NCBI RefSeq assembly: GCF_900143625.1
Contig: NZ_FRFF01000102.1
Location: 1-64,000, forward strand
Direction: 5' to 3'
Origin: Nocardiopsis sp. JB363
GTDB taxonomy: Bacteria > Actinomycetota > Actinomycetes > Streptosporangiales > Streptosporangiaceae
DNA: 64,000 nt
Each line of letters begins with the position of its first letter. Position 1 is the first letter of the stretch. The translations under genes and the position numbers were made by a program. Positions 17,541 through 27,384 of this stretch are shown piece after piece. Below the pieces are notes generated by a model. It had not been told where the DNA came from and ran no database searches. It saw only the letters and a list, made by a program, of their open reading frames with translations.

Positions 17541-18303
17541 CCTCGTCGGCGGCGTCCAACAGCCCCACCCGGTCGTCGTCGGGACGGTAGGGGTCCCCCT
17601 CGGGACGTAGGGCGACCCCGCCGGCCTCGGTGATCAACAGGCCGCCGGGGGCGTGGTCCCAGGGCAGGGTCCGGTGGTACAGCACGAAGTCCAGCCCGCC
17701 CTCGGCCAGCCGGGGGTAGTCCACCCCGGCGCAGTGGGCCCCCGACCCCACCTCGGCGAACCGGTCCACGGCGGCCTCCACGCGCTCACGCGCGCTGGGG
17801 GAGAGGAACCGGGACTGCACCGCTCCGCGCATCCGCGCGGGGTCGGCCGGTGCGGGCTCCCGGCTCAGGCGACGCCCGTCGCACCAGGCGCCCGACCCGA
17901 GTTCGGCCGTGTACACGATCTCCAGGGTCGGACGCAGGATCCACGAGGCCACCGCCCTTCCCTCGCGCACCAGCGCCGCCATCACGGCGAAGTCCTCCGA
18001 ACCGTGCACGAAGTTGCGGGTGCCGTCCAAGGGGTCGACCAGCCACGCGGTGGGTTCGTCGCGCAGCGCGCGAAGCAGCGCGGGGTCGGCGGCGGTGGCC
18101 TCCTCGCCGACGACGGGCGCGTCCACGAGCTCGCGGAGTCTGCGGGTGATGGTGGCCTCCGCCTCGCGGTCGGCCACGGTGACGATCTCACCGGGCGACT
18201 TCTCCGTCACCTCGTCCCCGCGCAGGGAACGGAATCGCGGCAGGATCGACTCCTGCGCGGCCTCGCGGAGAATCTTGGTCACGGTGTCGATGTCGATCGT
18301 CAT
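17503..18303 (-). CDS. Inositol monophosphatase-family enzyme
   Basis: This 266-residue protein has the metal-binding motifs of the IMPase/CysQ/HisN superfamily: GEEA (about residue 66), WLVDPLDGTRNFVHG (about 86-100) and LPWDHAPGGLLITEAGG near 213. These coordinate magnesium for phosphate-ester hydrolysis. Substrates in the family include inositol phosphate, histidinol phosphate and 3'-phosphoadenosine nucleotides; the sequence does not decide. The ATG start at 18303 fits the family N-terminus. It is read toward the MFS gene and appears to be transcribed separately from the ABC genes upstream. Confidence 0.88.
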   Translation of the reverse strand: MTIDIDTVTKILREAAQESILPRFRSLRGDEVTEKSPGEIVTVADREAEATITRRLRELVDAPVVGEEATAADPALLRALRDEPTAWLVDPLDGTRNFVHGSEDFAVMAALVREGRAVASWILRPTLEIVYTAELGSGAWCDGRRLSREPAPADPARMRGAVQSRFLSPSARERVEAAVDRFAEVGSGAHCAGVDYPRLAEGGLDFVLYHRTLPWDHAPGGLLITEAGGVALRPEGDPYRPDDDRVGLLDAADEVTWRTVRSLLLA

Positions 18304-18354
18304 GGCCGACAGCCTACGACCGTACGATTCCCGAACCCGGTGCCGGCCCCGCCG

Positions 18355-19191
18355 TCACTCCCAGCGGAACAGACGCGAGGCCAGCAGGCCGCACACGACC
18401 GTCCACACGCCCAGGATCAGGAAGGTGCCCACGGACGGCAGGGCACCGTGCGCGAGCACCTCGCGCAGCCCCGACGCGAGCGCGGTGATCGGCAGCACCG
18501 ACACCGCCTGTTCCATGGGCGCGGGGAAGCTGCTGGTGGGGAAGAGCACCCCGCCCAGACCCAGCATGAGCACATACACGAGATTGGCGCCGGCCAGGGT
18601 CGCCTCCGCGCGCAGGGTGCCCGCCATCAACAACGCCAGGGAACTGAACGCCGCTGTGGCCAACAGCACCAGGGCCAGGGCGGCGATCACGCCGGCCGGG
18701 CTCAGCGCGGGCTCCCAGCCCAGCAGGAGCGCGACCACACCCAGGAGGGTGATCTGGATGCTCTGCACGGCCAGCACGGCCAGGGTCTTGGCCGCCAGCA
18801 GCCCGAACCGGGACAGCGGGGTCGCGCCCAGACGTTTGAGCACGCCGTAGCGCCGTTCGAAGCCGGTGCCGATGGCCAGCCCGGTGAACGAGGTGGACAT
18901 GATCGCCAGGGCCAGGATGCCGGGGGTGAGCGCGTCCACCCGGGGGCCCTCGCCCACGTCCAGCACGTTGACGAGGCTGAACCCGACCAGCAACAGCACG
19001 GGGATCACCATGGTGAGCAGGAACTGCTCGCCATGGCGCAGCATCACGCGCAGTTCCATTCGGGCCTGGGCGGCGACCATGCGCCACATGGGCGCGGCGC
19101 CCGGCGCGGGGGAGAACAATCCGGGGTCGTCGGCGAGGGTCGGTGTTGCGGAGTCGGCGACGGTCGCGCCGAAGGTGTGCTCGGTCATCAT
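18355..19191 (-). CDS. ABC-2 type transporter permease
   Basis: This 278-residue permease has a soluble N-terminus of about 35 residues and six hydrophobic segments in the ABC-2 fold, with the conserved cytosolic stretch FERRYGVLKRLGATPLSRF (about residue 110) and the C-terminal block LSVLPITALASGLREVL. It forms an exporter with the ATPase encoded just upstream; its ATG overlaps the stop codon of that gene by one base (TGATGA). The homologous pair Rv1457c/Rv1458c sits at the same place between ctaA and suf in M. tuberculosis. Substrate unknown. Confidence 0.88.
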   Translation of the reverse strand: MMTEHTFGATVADSATPTLADDPGLFSPAPGAAPMWRMVAAQARMELRVMLRHGEQFLLTMVIPVLLLVGFSLVNVLDVGEGPRVDALTPGILALAIMSTSFTGLAIGTGFERRYGVLKRLGATPLSRFGLLAAKTLAVLAVQSIQITLLGVVALLLGWEPALSPAGVIAALALVLLATAAFSSLALLMAGTLRAEATLAGANLVYVLMLGLGGVLFPTSSFPAPMEQAVSVLPITALASGLREVLAHGALPSVGTFLILGVWTVVCGLLASRLFRWE

Positions 19192-20129
19192 CAGTCGCGC
19201 AGTTCCCGGCCGGTGGTTTCAAGGAAGACGTCTTCGAGGGTACGCCGTCGCACGCGCAGGTCCTCGGCGAGGACGCCGGCCGAGGCGCACCAGGCGGCGA
19301 CGACGGCGAGGAACTCCGGGCCCGGGGACTCGGGGTCCTCGGCGGTGACGGTGTGTTCGTACCGGCCGCCCGCGGTCACCGTGGCCACGGTCCCGCCCTC
19401 GGGCAGGGCCGCTCGCAGGGCGTCGGCGTCGATGGGGGCGTCGGTGGAGAAGCGCACGTCGCGTCGGCGCCCGGTGAGTTCGTCCGGGGCGCCCTCGGCC
19501 ACCACGGCACCGTGGTCGATGATGACGACGTGGTCGGAGAGACGTTCGGCCTCTTCCATGTGGTGGGTGGTGAGGATGACCGCGACCCCGGCGGTGCGCA
19601 GCGCCGTCACCAGGTCCCAGGTGGCCATGCGGGCCTGGGGATCGAGTCCTGCGGTGGGCTCGTCGAGGAAGACGATCTCGGGGCGACCCACGACGGCACA
19701 GGCCAGGGAGAGACGCTGTTGTTGTCCGCCGGACAGGCGGCGGAAGGGGGTGCGGCCGGCCGAGGTCAGACCGAGCCGCTCCAGGAGCAGGTCGGGTTCG
19801 ATGGGGCTGGCGTGGAAGGACGCCATGAGGCGCAGCCACTCGGCGGCGCGGGCGCCGGTGGGAACACCGCCGGATTGGGGCATCACACCGACCCGGGGCT
19901 TGAGCGCGGTGGCGTCCCCGATGGGGTCCAGCCCCAGCACGCGCACACTTCCACCGTCGGCGCGGCGGAAGCCTTCGCAGATCTCGATGGTGCTGGTCTT
20001 GCCCGCTCCGTTGGGGCCGAGCAGGGCGGTCACCGCGCCCGGGCGCGCGGTGAACGAGAGGCCCGTGACGGCCGTGGTGGAGCCGTAGCGCTTCACCAGG
20101 TCGACGACTTCGAGGGCGGCTGTGTCCAT
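19191..20129 (-). CDS. ABC exporter ATP-binding protein
   Basis: A 312-residue ATPase of the DrrA/CcmA type. Walker A GPNGAGKTST is near residue 36, signature RLSGGQQQRLSLA near 132, Walker B IVFLDEPTAGLDPQ near 153, and the switch histidine LTTHHMEEAERLSD near 186. A C-terminal accessory domain of about 90 residues follows, as in drug exporters. I start it at ATG 20129 (MDTAALEVVDLVKRYG), where the fold begins; the frame stays open upstream but encodes low-quality sequence. Its partner is the permease gene 18355..19191. Confidence 0.92.
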   Translation of the reverse strand: MDTAALEVVDLVKRYGSTTAVTGLSFTARPGAVTALLGPNGAGKTSTIEICEGFRRADGGSVRVLGLDPIGDATALKPRVGVMPQSGGVPTGARAAEWLRLMASFHASPIEPDLLLERLGLTSAGRTPFRRLSGGQQQRLSLACAVVGRPEIVFLDEPTAGLDPQARMATWDLVTALRTAGVAVILTTHHMEEAERLSDHVVIIDHGAVVAEGAPDELTGRRRDVRFSTDAPIDADALRAALPEGGTVATVTAGGRYEHTVTAEDPESPGPEFLAVVAAWCASAGVLAEDLRVRRRTLEDVFLETTGRELRD

Positions 20130-20388
20130 GGGGCCTGAGTTTACGTGCGCTCCGGCGTCGGGCCTCACCACCCCGTCCGGAGCCCGTGGAGTGGGGGTGA
20201 GTGCGGGGTCGGAAGGGAATGATGGTGCATAATCGCTCCGTTGTGCACTACCGAGACCTGCTTTGTCTCCTGCCGGGCGGAGGGTGCGACCGCATCGTGG
20301 GATCGGCGTCTCGCCATCCAGGACGAATGGTCGAATTCGACGCCCGGGGAGATGGGTCGCACTTGTCACATCGGCGCGAATCTCCAGA

Positions 20389-20407
20389 TTAGGCAAGCCT
20401 GACCTTC
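20389..20407. promoter_or_regulatory. IdeR/DtxR-type iron box upstream of suf
   Basis: TTAGGCAAGCCTGACCTTC matches the actinobacterial iron-box consensus TTAGGTTAGGCTAACCTAA at 13 of 19 positions by eye. It is about 100 bp before sufR, where iron-dependent control of the suf operon would be expected. Confidence 0.5.
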
Positions 20408-20456
20408 GTGACGAAGCGCATGGAGTCGGGTTTGCCTAGGTGGACTTATTTACGGC

Positions 20457-20471
20457 ACACTGATGTTGTCA
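20457..20471. promoter_or_regulatory. Candidate SufR operator
   Basis: ACACT-GATGT-TGTCA, about 40 bp before the sufR start, has the ACACT-N5-TGT layout I recall for the mycobacterial SufR site. Autorepression of the suf operon by SufR is known in related bacteria. Confidence 0.4.
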
Positions 20472-20509
20472 AAAGGCAGAGCCGGTAGTGAACGAGGGAG
20501 GGGAGCCGA

Positions 20510-21274
20510 ATGCCCGAAGCATCCAGCACGCCCCGCGCCCTCAACGGGCCCGACCACGGAACCCGCGCCCGTGTCGCCCGGCTCATTCTGGAGAAGGGGC
20601 CGATCACCGCCTCCGACCTGGGGGAACGGCTCGGCCTGACCCCGGCGGCCATCCGCCGCCACCTCGACAACCTCACCAGCGAGGGCATGATCGAAGCCCG
20701 CGACGCCAGGCCCACGCCGGGTCGCCGTCGTCGGGGTCGCCCCGCCCGCGTCTTCGCCATCAACGAAGCCGGACGCGACGCCTTCGTTCACGCCTATGAC
20801 GACCTCGCGTCCAACGCGCTGCGCTTCCTGGCGCAGAGCGCCGGTCCCGAGGCCATCGGCGAGTTCGCCCGCAGCCAGGTCGCCGACCTGGAACGGCGCT
20901 ACAAGCCCATGCTGGACGCCGTCCCCGCCGAGCAGCGGGTCCGGCTCCTGGCCGAGGCACTCTCCAGCGACGGTTACGCCGCCAGCGCGGGCCAGGCGCC
21001 CGCACCCGGCGGCGGCGACCAGTTGTGCCAACACCACTGCCCCGTCGCGCACGTGGCCGCCGAGTTCCCGCAACTCTGTGAGGCCGAGATCGAGGCCTTC
21101 TCGCGGCTTCTGGGCACACCGGTGCGCAGATTGGCCACCATCGCCCATGGCGACGGTGTGTGCACCACACACGTCACCCCCCGGGGAGACGTGGCGGGCG
21201 GGGAAGAACACGCCCCCGCGACCACCAGCGCCCGCCGCACGGCGGGCGGAGGATCGCAACACAAGGACGTCTGA
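20510..21274 (+). CDS. sufR: SufR-type iron-sulfur transcriptional repressor
   Basis: This 254-residue regulator has an N-terminal ArsR/DeoR-like winged helix (ITASDLGERLGLTPAAIRRHLDNL, about residues 32-55) and a C-terminal cysteine set (LCQHHCPVAHVAAEFPQLC plus DGVC) suited to binding a [4Fe-4S] cluster. SufR represses its own operon while the cluster is intact. It leads the suf operon and starts at ATG 20510 behind GGGAGGGGAG. The last 30 residues are polar and glycine/alanine-rich. Its likely operator is at 20457..20471. Confidence 0.92.
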   Translation: MPEASSTPRALNGPDHGTRARVARLILEKGPITASDLGERLGLTPAAIRRHLDNLTSEGMIEARDARPTPGRRRRGRPARVFAINEAGRDAFVHAYDDLASNALRFLAQSAGPEAIGEFARSQVADLERRYKPMLDAVPAEQRVRLLAEALSSDGYAASAGQAPAPGGGDQLCQHHCPVAHVAAEFPQLCEAEIEAFSRLLGTPVRRLATIAHGDGVCTTHVTPRGDVAGGEEHAPATTSARRTAGGGSQHKDV

Positions 21275-21295
21275 GTCCAGGAGGAGTCCGCGCAC

Positions 21296-22708
21296 ATGAC
21301 TTCTGTCGCGCATCCCGAGCTCGAAGGGCTCGGAACATACGAGTACGGCTGGTCCGACTCCGACGCGGCCGGTGCCTCGGCCCGTCGTGGCCTGAACGAG
21401 GAGGTCGTTCGGGACATTTCGGCGAAGAAGGACGAGCCGGAATGGATGACCAAGCTCCGTCTCAAGTCGCTCAAGCTCTTTGACAAGAAGCCCATGCCCG
21501 ACTGGGGCGCGGACCTGTCCAGGATCGACTTCGACAACATCAAGTACTTCGTGCGGTCCACGGAGAAGCAGGCCACCTCCTGGGAGGACCTGCCCGAGGA
21601 CATCAAGAACACCTACGACCGCTTGGGCATCCCCGAGGCGGAGAAGCAGCGCCTGGTCTCCGGTGTCGCCGCGCAGTACGAGTCCGAGGTCGTCTACCAC
21701 CAGATCCGTGAGGACCTGGAGGAGCAGGGTGTCATCTTCATGGACACCGACACCGCCCTCAAGGAGCACCCGGAGATCTTCGAGGAGTACTTCGGCTCCA
21801 TCATTCCGCCCGGCGACAACAAGTTCGCCGCGCTCAACACCTCGGTGTGGAGTGGCGGGTCGTTCGTCTACGTGCCCAAGAACGTGCACGTGGAGATCCC
21901 GCTCCAGGCCTACTTCCGGATCAACACCGAGAACATGGGCCAGTTCGAGCGGACGCTGATCATCGTCGACGAGGGCGCCTACGTCCACTACGTCGAGGGT
22001 TGCACCGCGCCGATCTACAAGACGGACTCGCTGCACTCCGCGGTCGTCGAGATCATCGTCAAGAAGAACGCCCGCTGCCGTTACACGACCATTCAGAACT
22101 GGTCGAACAACGTCTTCAACCTGGTGACCAAGCGCGCCATCGCCGAAGAGGGCGCCACCATGGAGTGGGTCGACGGCAACATCGGCTCCCAGGTCACCAT
22201 GAAGTACCCGGCCGTGTACCTGATGGGCGAGCACGCCAACGGCGAGACCCTGTCCATCGCCTTCGCCGGCGAGGGCCAGCACCAGGACACCGGCGCCAAG
22301 ATGGTGCACTGCGCACCCAACACCACCTCCAAGGTCGTGTCCAAGTCCGTGGCGCGCGGCGGCGGTCGTTCCTCCTACCGCGGCCTGATCCAGGTCCAGG
22401 AGGGCGCCCACTTCGCCAAGTCCTCGGTGGAGTGCGACGCGCTGCTGATCGACACGATCAGCCGTTCCGACACCTACCCCTACAACGACCTGCGCGAGGA
22501 CGACACCGAACTCGCGCACGAGGCCACCGTCTCCAAGGTCAGCGAGGACCAGCTCTTCTACCTGATGAGTCGGGGGATGGGCGAAGAAGAGGCCATGGCC
22601 ATGGTCGTTCGAGGTTTCGTGGAGCCCATCGCCAGGGAGCTCCCGATGGAGTACGCGCTGGAGCTGAACCGTCTGATCGAGCTCCAGATGGAAGGATCGG
22701 TTGGTTAA
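21296..22708 (+). CDS. sufB: Fe-S cluster assembly protein SufB
   Basis: A 470-residue SufB, the scaffold subunit of the SufBCD complex on which [4Fe-4S] clusters form. The core beta-helix is complete, with signature stretches [41 protein letters not shown] and [15 protein letters not shown]; the conserved cysteine near the C-terminus is present (SSVECDALL). Like other actinobacterial SufB proteins here it carries no intein, unlike the M. tuberculosis copy. The ATG start follows GGAGGAG. The stop overlaps or abuts the sufD start. Confidence 0.97.
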   Translation: MTSVAHPELEGLGTYEYGWSDSDAAGASARRGLNEEVVRDISAKKDEPEWMTKLRLKSLKLFDKKPMPDWGADLSRIDFDNIKYFVRSTEKQATSWEDLPEDIKNTYDRLGIPEAEKQRLVSGVAAQYESEVVYHQIREDLEEQGVIFMDTDTALKEHPEIFEEYFGSIIPPGDNKFAALNTSVWSGGSFVYVPKNVHVEIPLQAYFRINTENMGQFERTLIIVDEGAYVHYVEGCTAPIYKTDSLHSAVVEIIVKKNARCRYTTIQNWSNNVFNLVTKRAIAEEGATMEWVDGNIGSQVTMKYPAVYLMGEHANGETLSIAFAGEGQHQDTGAKMVHCAPNTTSKVVSKSVARGGGRSSYRGLIQVQEGAHFAKSSVECDALLIDTISRSDTYPYNDLREDDTELAHEATVSKVSEDQLFYLMSRGMGEEEAMAMVVRGFVEPIARELPMEYALELNRLIELQMEGSVG

Positions 22709-22709
22709 G

Positions 22710-23870
22710 TTGACGACCACGAACACCGAACCCAAGGCGCACAGCCACGGGCTGGGACAGATCCCGGTCTCGAAGCTGGACACGCACGGTTCCCACGACG
22801 TGAACGACTTCCCCGTCCCCAACGGACGTGAGGAGGAGTGGCGCTTCACGCCGATGCGTCGCCTCAAGAAGCTGCACGACTGGAAGGGCGAGGCCGACGG
22901 CACCGACGAGACCGTCGTCGACGCGCCCGAGGGCGTCACCGTCGAGCAGGTCGGCCGCGACGACGAGCGTCTGGGCACCGCGGGTCTTCCCGTGGACCGC
23001 GTCATCGCGCAGGCCTACAGCGCCTTCGAGCAGGCCACGGTCGTGACCGTGCCGCGCTCGCTGGTCGCCGACAAGGCGATCACGATCGACCGCAAGGGTC
23101 TGGGCGGCACCGCCTTCGAGCAGCTCGTCATCGACGTTCAGCCGATGGCCGAGGCCACCGTGATCATCACCAACACCGGCACCGGTGTGCGCGCGGGCAA
23201 CCTCGACGTGCACGTCGGTGAGGGCGCCAAGCTCAACCTGGTCAGCCTCCAGGAGTGGGACGAGGACGCGGTCGAGGTCAGCCAGCACAACGCGCGGGTG
23301 GCCAAGGACGCGAGCTTCAAGTCGGTCATCATCACCCTGGGCGGGGACCTGGTCCGTCTGTCGCCGCGCGTGTCCTACACGGGCCGCGGCGGCAACGCCG
23401 AGCTCTACGGTCTCTACTTCGCCGGTGACAAGCAGCACCACGAGCACCGTTCGCTGATCGACCACAACCTGTCCCACACCCGCTCCAGGGTGGACTACAA
23501 GGGCGCGCTCAACGGTTCCGGGGCTCACACCGTCTGGATCGGTGACGTGATCATCGGCGAGGGCACCGAGGGCACCGACTCCTACGAGCACAACCGCAAC
23601 CTCCAGCTCTCCGACGACACCCGTGTGGACTCCGTGCCGAACCTGGAGATCTTCACCGGTGAGGTCCAGGGGGCGGGGCACGCCAGCGCCAGTGGGCGTC
23701 TGGACGACATCCACCTCTTCTACCTGCGCTCGCGCGGGATCCCGGAAGAGGAGGCCCGTCGCCTGATCATTCGCGGCTACTTCCTGGACATCGTCAACCG
23801 CATCGACGACGAGGACCTGCGCGAGCGGGTCATGGAGAAGGTCGAGCAGAAGCTCGCCGCACATGAGTGA
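22710..23870 (+). CDS. sufD: Fe-S cluster assembly protein SufD
   Basis: A SufD of 386 residues, the partner of SufB in the SufBC2D scaffold; the conserved C-terminal histidine region GAGHASASGRLDDIHLFYLR and SRGIPEEEARRLIIRGYF are present. The start is uncertain: there is no ATG or GTG, and two in-frame TTG codons are possible, 22701 (overlapping the sufB stop) or 22710. I prefer 22710, which gives the common N-terminus MTTTNTEP and places AAGGA 13 bases upstream, against only four for 22701. It overlaps the next gene by 8 bp. Confidence 0.93.
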   Translation: MTTTNTEPKAHSHGLGQIPVSKLDTHGSHDVNDFPVPNGREEEWRFTPMRRLKKLHDWKGEADGTDETVVDAPEGVTVEQVGRDDERLGTAGLPVDRVIAQAYSAFEQATVVTVPRSLVADKAITIDRKGLGGTAFEQLVIDVQPMAEATVIITNTGTGVRAGNLDVHVGEGAKLNLVSLQEWDEDAVEVSQHNARVAKDASFKSVIITLGGDLVRLSPRVSYTGRGGNAELYGLYFAGDKQHHEHRSLIDHNLSHTRSRVDYKGALNGSGAHTVWIGDVIIGEGTEGTDSYEHNRNLQLSDDTRVDSVPNLEIFTGEVQGAGHASASGRLDDIHLFYLRSRGIPEEEARRLIIRGYFLDIVNRIDDEDLRERVMEKVEQKLAAHE

Positions 23871-24198
23871 GCAGGGCGTTTGGACCAAGGTCGCCGAGCT
23901 CGACGAGATCCCCGAGGAGGGGGTCCTGGGGATCGAGACCGACGACGAAACGCCCGTCGTGCTGGTGCGCAGCGAAGGCGAGATCTTCGCGATGCGGGAC
24001 GAGTGCTCGCACGCGGAGGTCCGCCTGTCGGAGGGCGAGGTCGAGGACGGCACCATCGAGTGCTGGCTGCACGGCTCCTGCTTCGACCTGCGTTCGGGGG
24101 CGCCCATCAACCCGCCCGCGACCAAGCCGGTCCCCACCTATGACGTGAAGATCGACGGCGACGACGTGTTCGTGTCGCTGGATGAGAAGAATTCCTGA
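23863..24198 (+). CDS. Rieske-type ferredoxin of the suf operon
   Basis: This 111-residue small protein has a Rieske [2Fe-2S] domain: the cluster ligands are in CSHAEV and CWLHGSCFDL (C-x-H and C-x2-H), separated by 16 residues as usual for non-heme-oxygenase ferredoxin subunits. Such a gene lies between sufD and sufC in many actinobacteria and may supply electrons for cluster assembly; this role is inferred. The ATG at 23863 overlaps the end of sufD by 8 bp, indicating coupled translation. Confidence 0.92.
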   Translation: MSEQGVWTKVAELDEIPEEGVLGIETDDETPVVLVRSEGEIFAMRDECSHAEVRLSEGEVEDGTIECWLHGSCFDLRSGAPINPPATKPVPTYDVKIDGDDVFVSLDEKNS

Positions 24199-24206
24199 GG
24201 CCTGAA

Positions 24207-24968
24207 ATGACGAAGTTCGAAATCCGCGGTCTGCGCGCCGACGTCCTCATCGGTGAGGACGAGCGACGCGAGATCCTCAAGGGCGTCGACCTCACCATCA
24301 ACTCCGGTGAGACCCACGCCATCATGGGCCCCAACGGCTCCGGCAAGTCCACCCTCGCCTACGCGATCGCGGGTCACCCCCGCTACGAGATCACCGAGGG
24401 CGAGGTCCTCCTCGACGGCGAGAACGTCCTCGACATGGAGGTGGACGAGCGGGCCCGCGCCGGTGTGTTCCTGGCCATGCAGTACCCGGTCGAGGTTCCG
24501 GGCGTGTCCATGTCCAACTTCCTGCGCAGCTCGGTCACTTCCGTGCGCGGCGAGGCCCCCAAGCTCCGTCAGTTCTCCAAGGAGCTCCAGGGCGCCATGA
24601 AGAACCTCTCCATCGACTCCTCCTTCGCCGCCCGCGGCGTCAACGAGGGCTTCTCCGGTGGTGAGAAGAAGCGGCACGAGATCCTCCAGCTGGAGCTGCT
24701 CAAGCCCAAGGTCGCCATCTTGGACGAGACCGACTCCGGCCTGGACGTCGACGCGCTCAAGGTCGTCTCCGAGGGCATCAACCGCGCCCACACCGCGAGC
24801 GACCTGGGTGTCATGCTCATCACGCACTACACCCGGATCCTCAACTACGTGAAGCCCGACTTCGTGCACGTCTTCGCCGAGGGGCGCATCGCCGAGTCCG
24901 GCGGCCCCGAGCTGGCGCAGGTGCTGGAGTCCGAGGGCTACGAGCGTTTTGTGAAGGCGGGCGCGTAA
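24207..24968 (+). CDS. sufC: Fe-S cluster assembly ATPase SufC
   Basis: A 253-residue ABC-type ATPase that powers the SufBCD scaffold. Walker A GPNGSGKS is at residues 41-48, the signature FSGGEKKR at 149-156, Walker B KVAILDETDSGLDVDAL near 166-180, and the switch histidine in LITHYTRIL. It is soluble and lacks membrane partners, as is usual. It starts eight bases behind the Rieske gene and ends three bases before sufS. Confidence 0.97.
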   Translation: MTKFEIRGLRADVLIGEDERREILKGVDLTINSGETHAIMGPNGSGKSTLAYAIAGHPRYEITEGEVLLDGENVLDMEVDERARAGVFLAMQYPVEVPGVSMSNFLRSSVTSVRGEAPKLRQFSKELQGAMKNLSIDSSFAARGVNEGFSGGEKKRHEILQLELLKPKVAILDETDSGLDVDALKVVSEGINRAHTASDLGVMLITHYTRILNYVKPDFVHVFAEGRIAESGGPELAQVLESEGYERFVKAGA

Positions 24969-26255
<1,287 letters not shown>

Positions 26256-26276
26256 GAACGAGGATTCTGCCTGACC

Positions 26277-26753
26277 ATGCAGTTGGACGCGATGTACCAG
26301 GAGATCATCCTGGACCACTACCGGAACCCGCACCGCAAAGGCCTGCGGGACCCGCACAACGCCGAGGCGCATCACATCAACCCCACGTGCGGGGATGAGG
26401 TGACGCTCCGCGTGGCGTTGACTCCGGCCACCGATGGTGCGGAACTGGACGAGAAGGCGGTCATCAGCGACGTCTCCTATGATGGGATGGGCTGTTCGAT
26501 CAGCCAGGCCAGCACCTCCGTGCTCACCGACCTCCTCATCGGGAAGTCGGTGGCCGAGGGGATGCGGACCCTGGACGCCTTCAGCGAGATGATGCAGTCC
26601 AAGGGCAAGGGTGAACCCGACGAGGACGTACTGGAGGACGCGGTGGCGTTCGTCGGTGTGTCCAAGTACCCGGCCCGGATCAAGTGCGCCCTGTTGGGGT
26701 GGATGGCCTGGAAGGACGCGGTATCGCAGTCCTTCGAGAAGGAAGGCTCCTGA
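26277..26753 (+). CDS. sufU: Sulfur-transfer protein SufU
   Basis: This 158-residue zinc-dependent sulfurtransferase accepts persulfide sulfur from SufS. The three zinc/sulfur cysteines are visible in NPTCGDEV, YDGMGCSIS and RIKCALLGWMAW, with the aspartate of the first motif; the SufU-specific insertion before the last cysteine is present. The ATG at 26277 gives the standard start MQLDAMYQEIILDHYRNP. The next gene starts at the base after the stop codon. Confidence 0.96.
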   Translation: MQLDAMYQEIILDHYRNPHRKGLRDPHNAEAHHINPTCGDEVTLRVALTPATDGAELDEKAVISDVSYDGMGCSISQASTSVLTDLLIGKSVAEGMRTLDAFSEMMQSKGKGEPDEDVLEDAVAFVGVSKYPARIKCALLGWMAWKDAVSQSFEKEGS

Positions 26754-27131
26754 ATGAGCGACAACGAGAGCACGACGACCGAGACCGCCGAGCAGCCCGA
26801 GGCAACTCCGCTCTCCCCTGAGCAGGAGGCGTTCGCCGAGGAGGTCGGTGAGGCCCTCAAGGACGTGATCGACCCCGAGCTCGGGGTGAACATCGTCGAC
26901 CTGGGGCTGTTGTACGGGGTGAACGCCGACGACAAGTCGATCACCCTGGACATGACCCTGACCAGCGCTGCCTGCCCGCTGACGGACGTCATCGAGGACC
27001 AGACCAACAGCGCCTTGGACGAGTTCGATCGCGAAGTCAAGATCAACTGGGTCTGGATGCCGCCGTGGGGTCCGGACAAGATCACCGACGATGGTCGGGA
27101 CCAGCTGCGCATGCTGGGCTTCAACGTCTGA
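26754..27131 (+). CDS. sufT: SufT/MIP18-like metal-sulfur cluster protein (DUF59)
   Basis: This 125-residue protein has a polar acidic N-terminus of about 25 residues followed by a DUF59 domain: DVIDPELGVNIVDLGLLYG, then TLTSAACPLTDVIEDQ with the conserved cysteine, and VNWVWMPPWGPDKIT-type tail. Family members take part in maturation of Fe-S proteins and are called SufT in this operon. It is the last gene, starting one base after sufU and followed 13 bases later by a strong terminator. Confidence 0.93.
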   Translation: MSDNESTTTETAEQPEATPLSPEQEAFAEEVGEALKDVIDPELGVNIVDLGLLYGVNADDKSITLDMTLTSAACPLTDVIEDQTNSALDEFDREVKINWVWMPPWGPDKITDDGRDQLRMLGFNV

Positions 27132-27144
27132 TCGTCTGAATCAC

Positions 27145-27184
27145 GCTCTCTGGCCTGCATATCCGCAGGTCAGAGAGCTTTTTT
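27145..27184 (+). terminator. Rho-independent terminator of the suf operon
   Basis: gctctctggcctgc and gcaggtcagagagc form a 14-bp stem with one G-U pair and a six-base loop, followed by TTTTTT. It is a classical terminator directly behind sufT. The integrated element begins after it. Confidence 0.92.
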
Positions 27185-27334
27185 CTGCATCGGAACGCCT
27201 CGTCCGGACGCTGTCTGAATTGCTATCGAGCATGCCTCGGCTCGGTCCGAGTGATGTGATCCCCACATAGTGATTCAGTCATCATGTGATTCTAGGGTGA
27301 CCGGAGGTGCTCCGGGTGGGCGCACGTTACTCAC

Positions 27335-27367
27335 ACTGTGCGGGATATTGCGCGGTACTGTGCGGGA
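27335..27367. repeat. Paired 11-bp direct repeats beside the integrase gene
   Basis: ACTGTGCGGGA occurs at 27335..27345 and 27357..27367, 22 bp apart, between the suf terminator and the integrase stop codon. The spacing and place suit arm-type binding sites of a tyrosine recombinase near one end of the element. Confidence 0.5.
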
Positions 27368-27384
27368 CTCTCCAGCGGCCGACG

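Larger units (their letters stand above)
20130..20509. other. Divergent control region, ABC exporter / sufR
   Basis: This 380-bp region holds no gene. On the sufR side it has a DtxR/IdeR-like box (20389..20407), an inverted copy of its half-site (ttgcctag near 20432), and a SufR-like dyad (20457..20471). Confidence 0.6.

Noticed and set aside
17653..20088. 811-codon plus-strand frame
   Set aside because: Antisense to the phosphatase and ABC exporter genes.
20450..23005. 851-codon minus-strand frame
   Set aside because: Antisense to sufR and sufB, which are unmistakable.
27185..27384. tRNA gene as attachment site for the integrase
   Set aside because: No cloverleaf, anticodon stem or T-arm sequence could be found between the suf terminator and the integrase gene.
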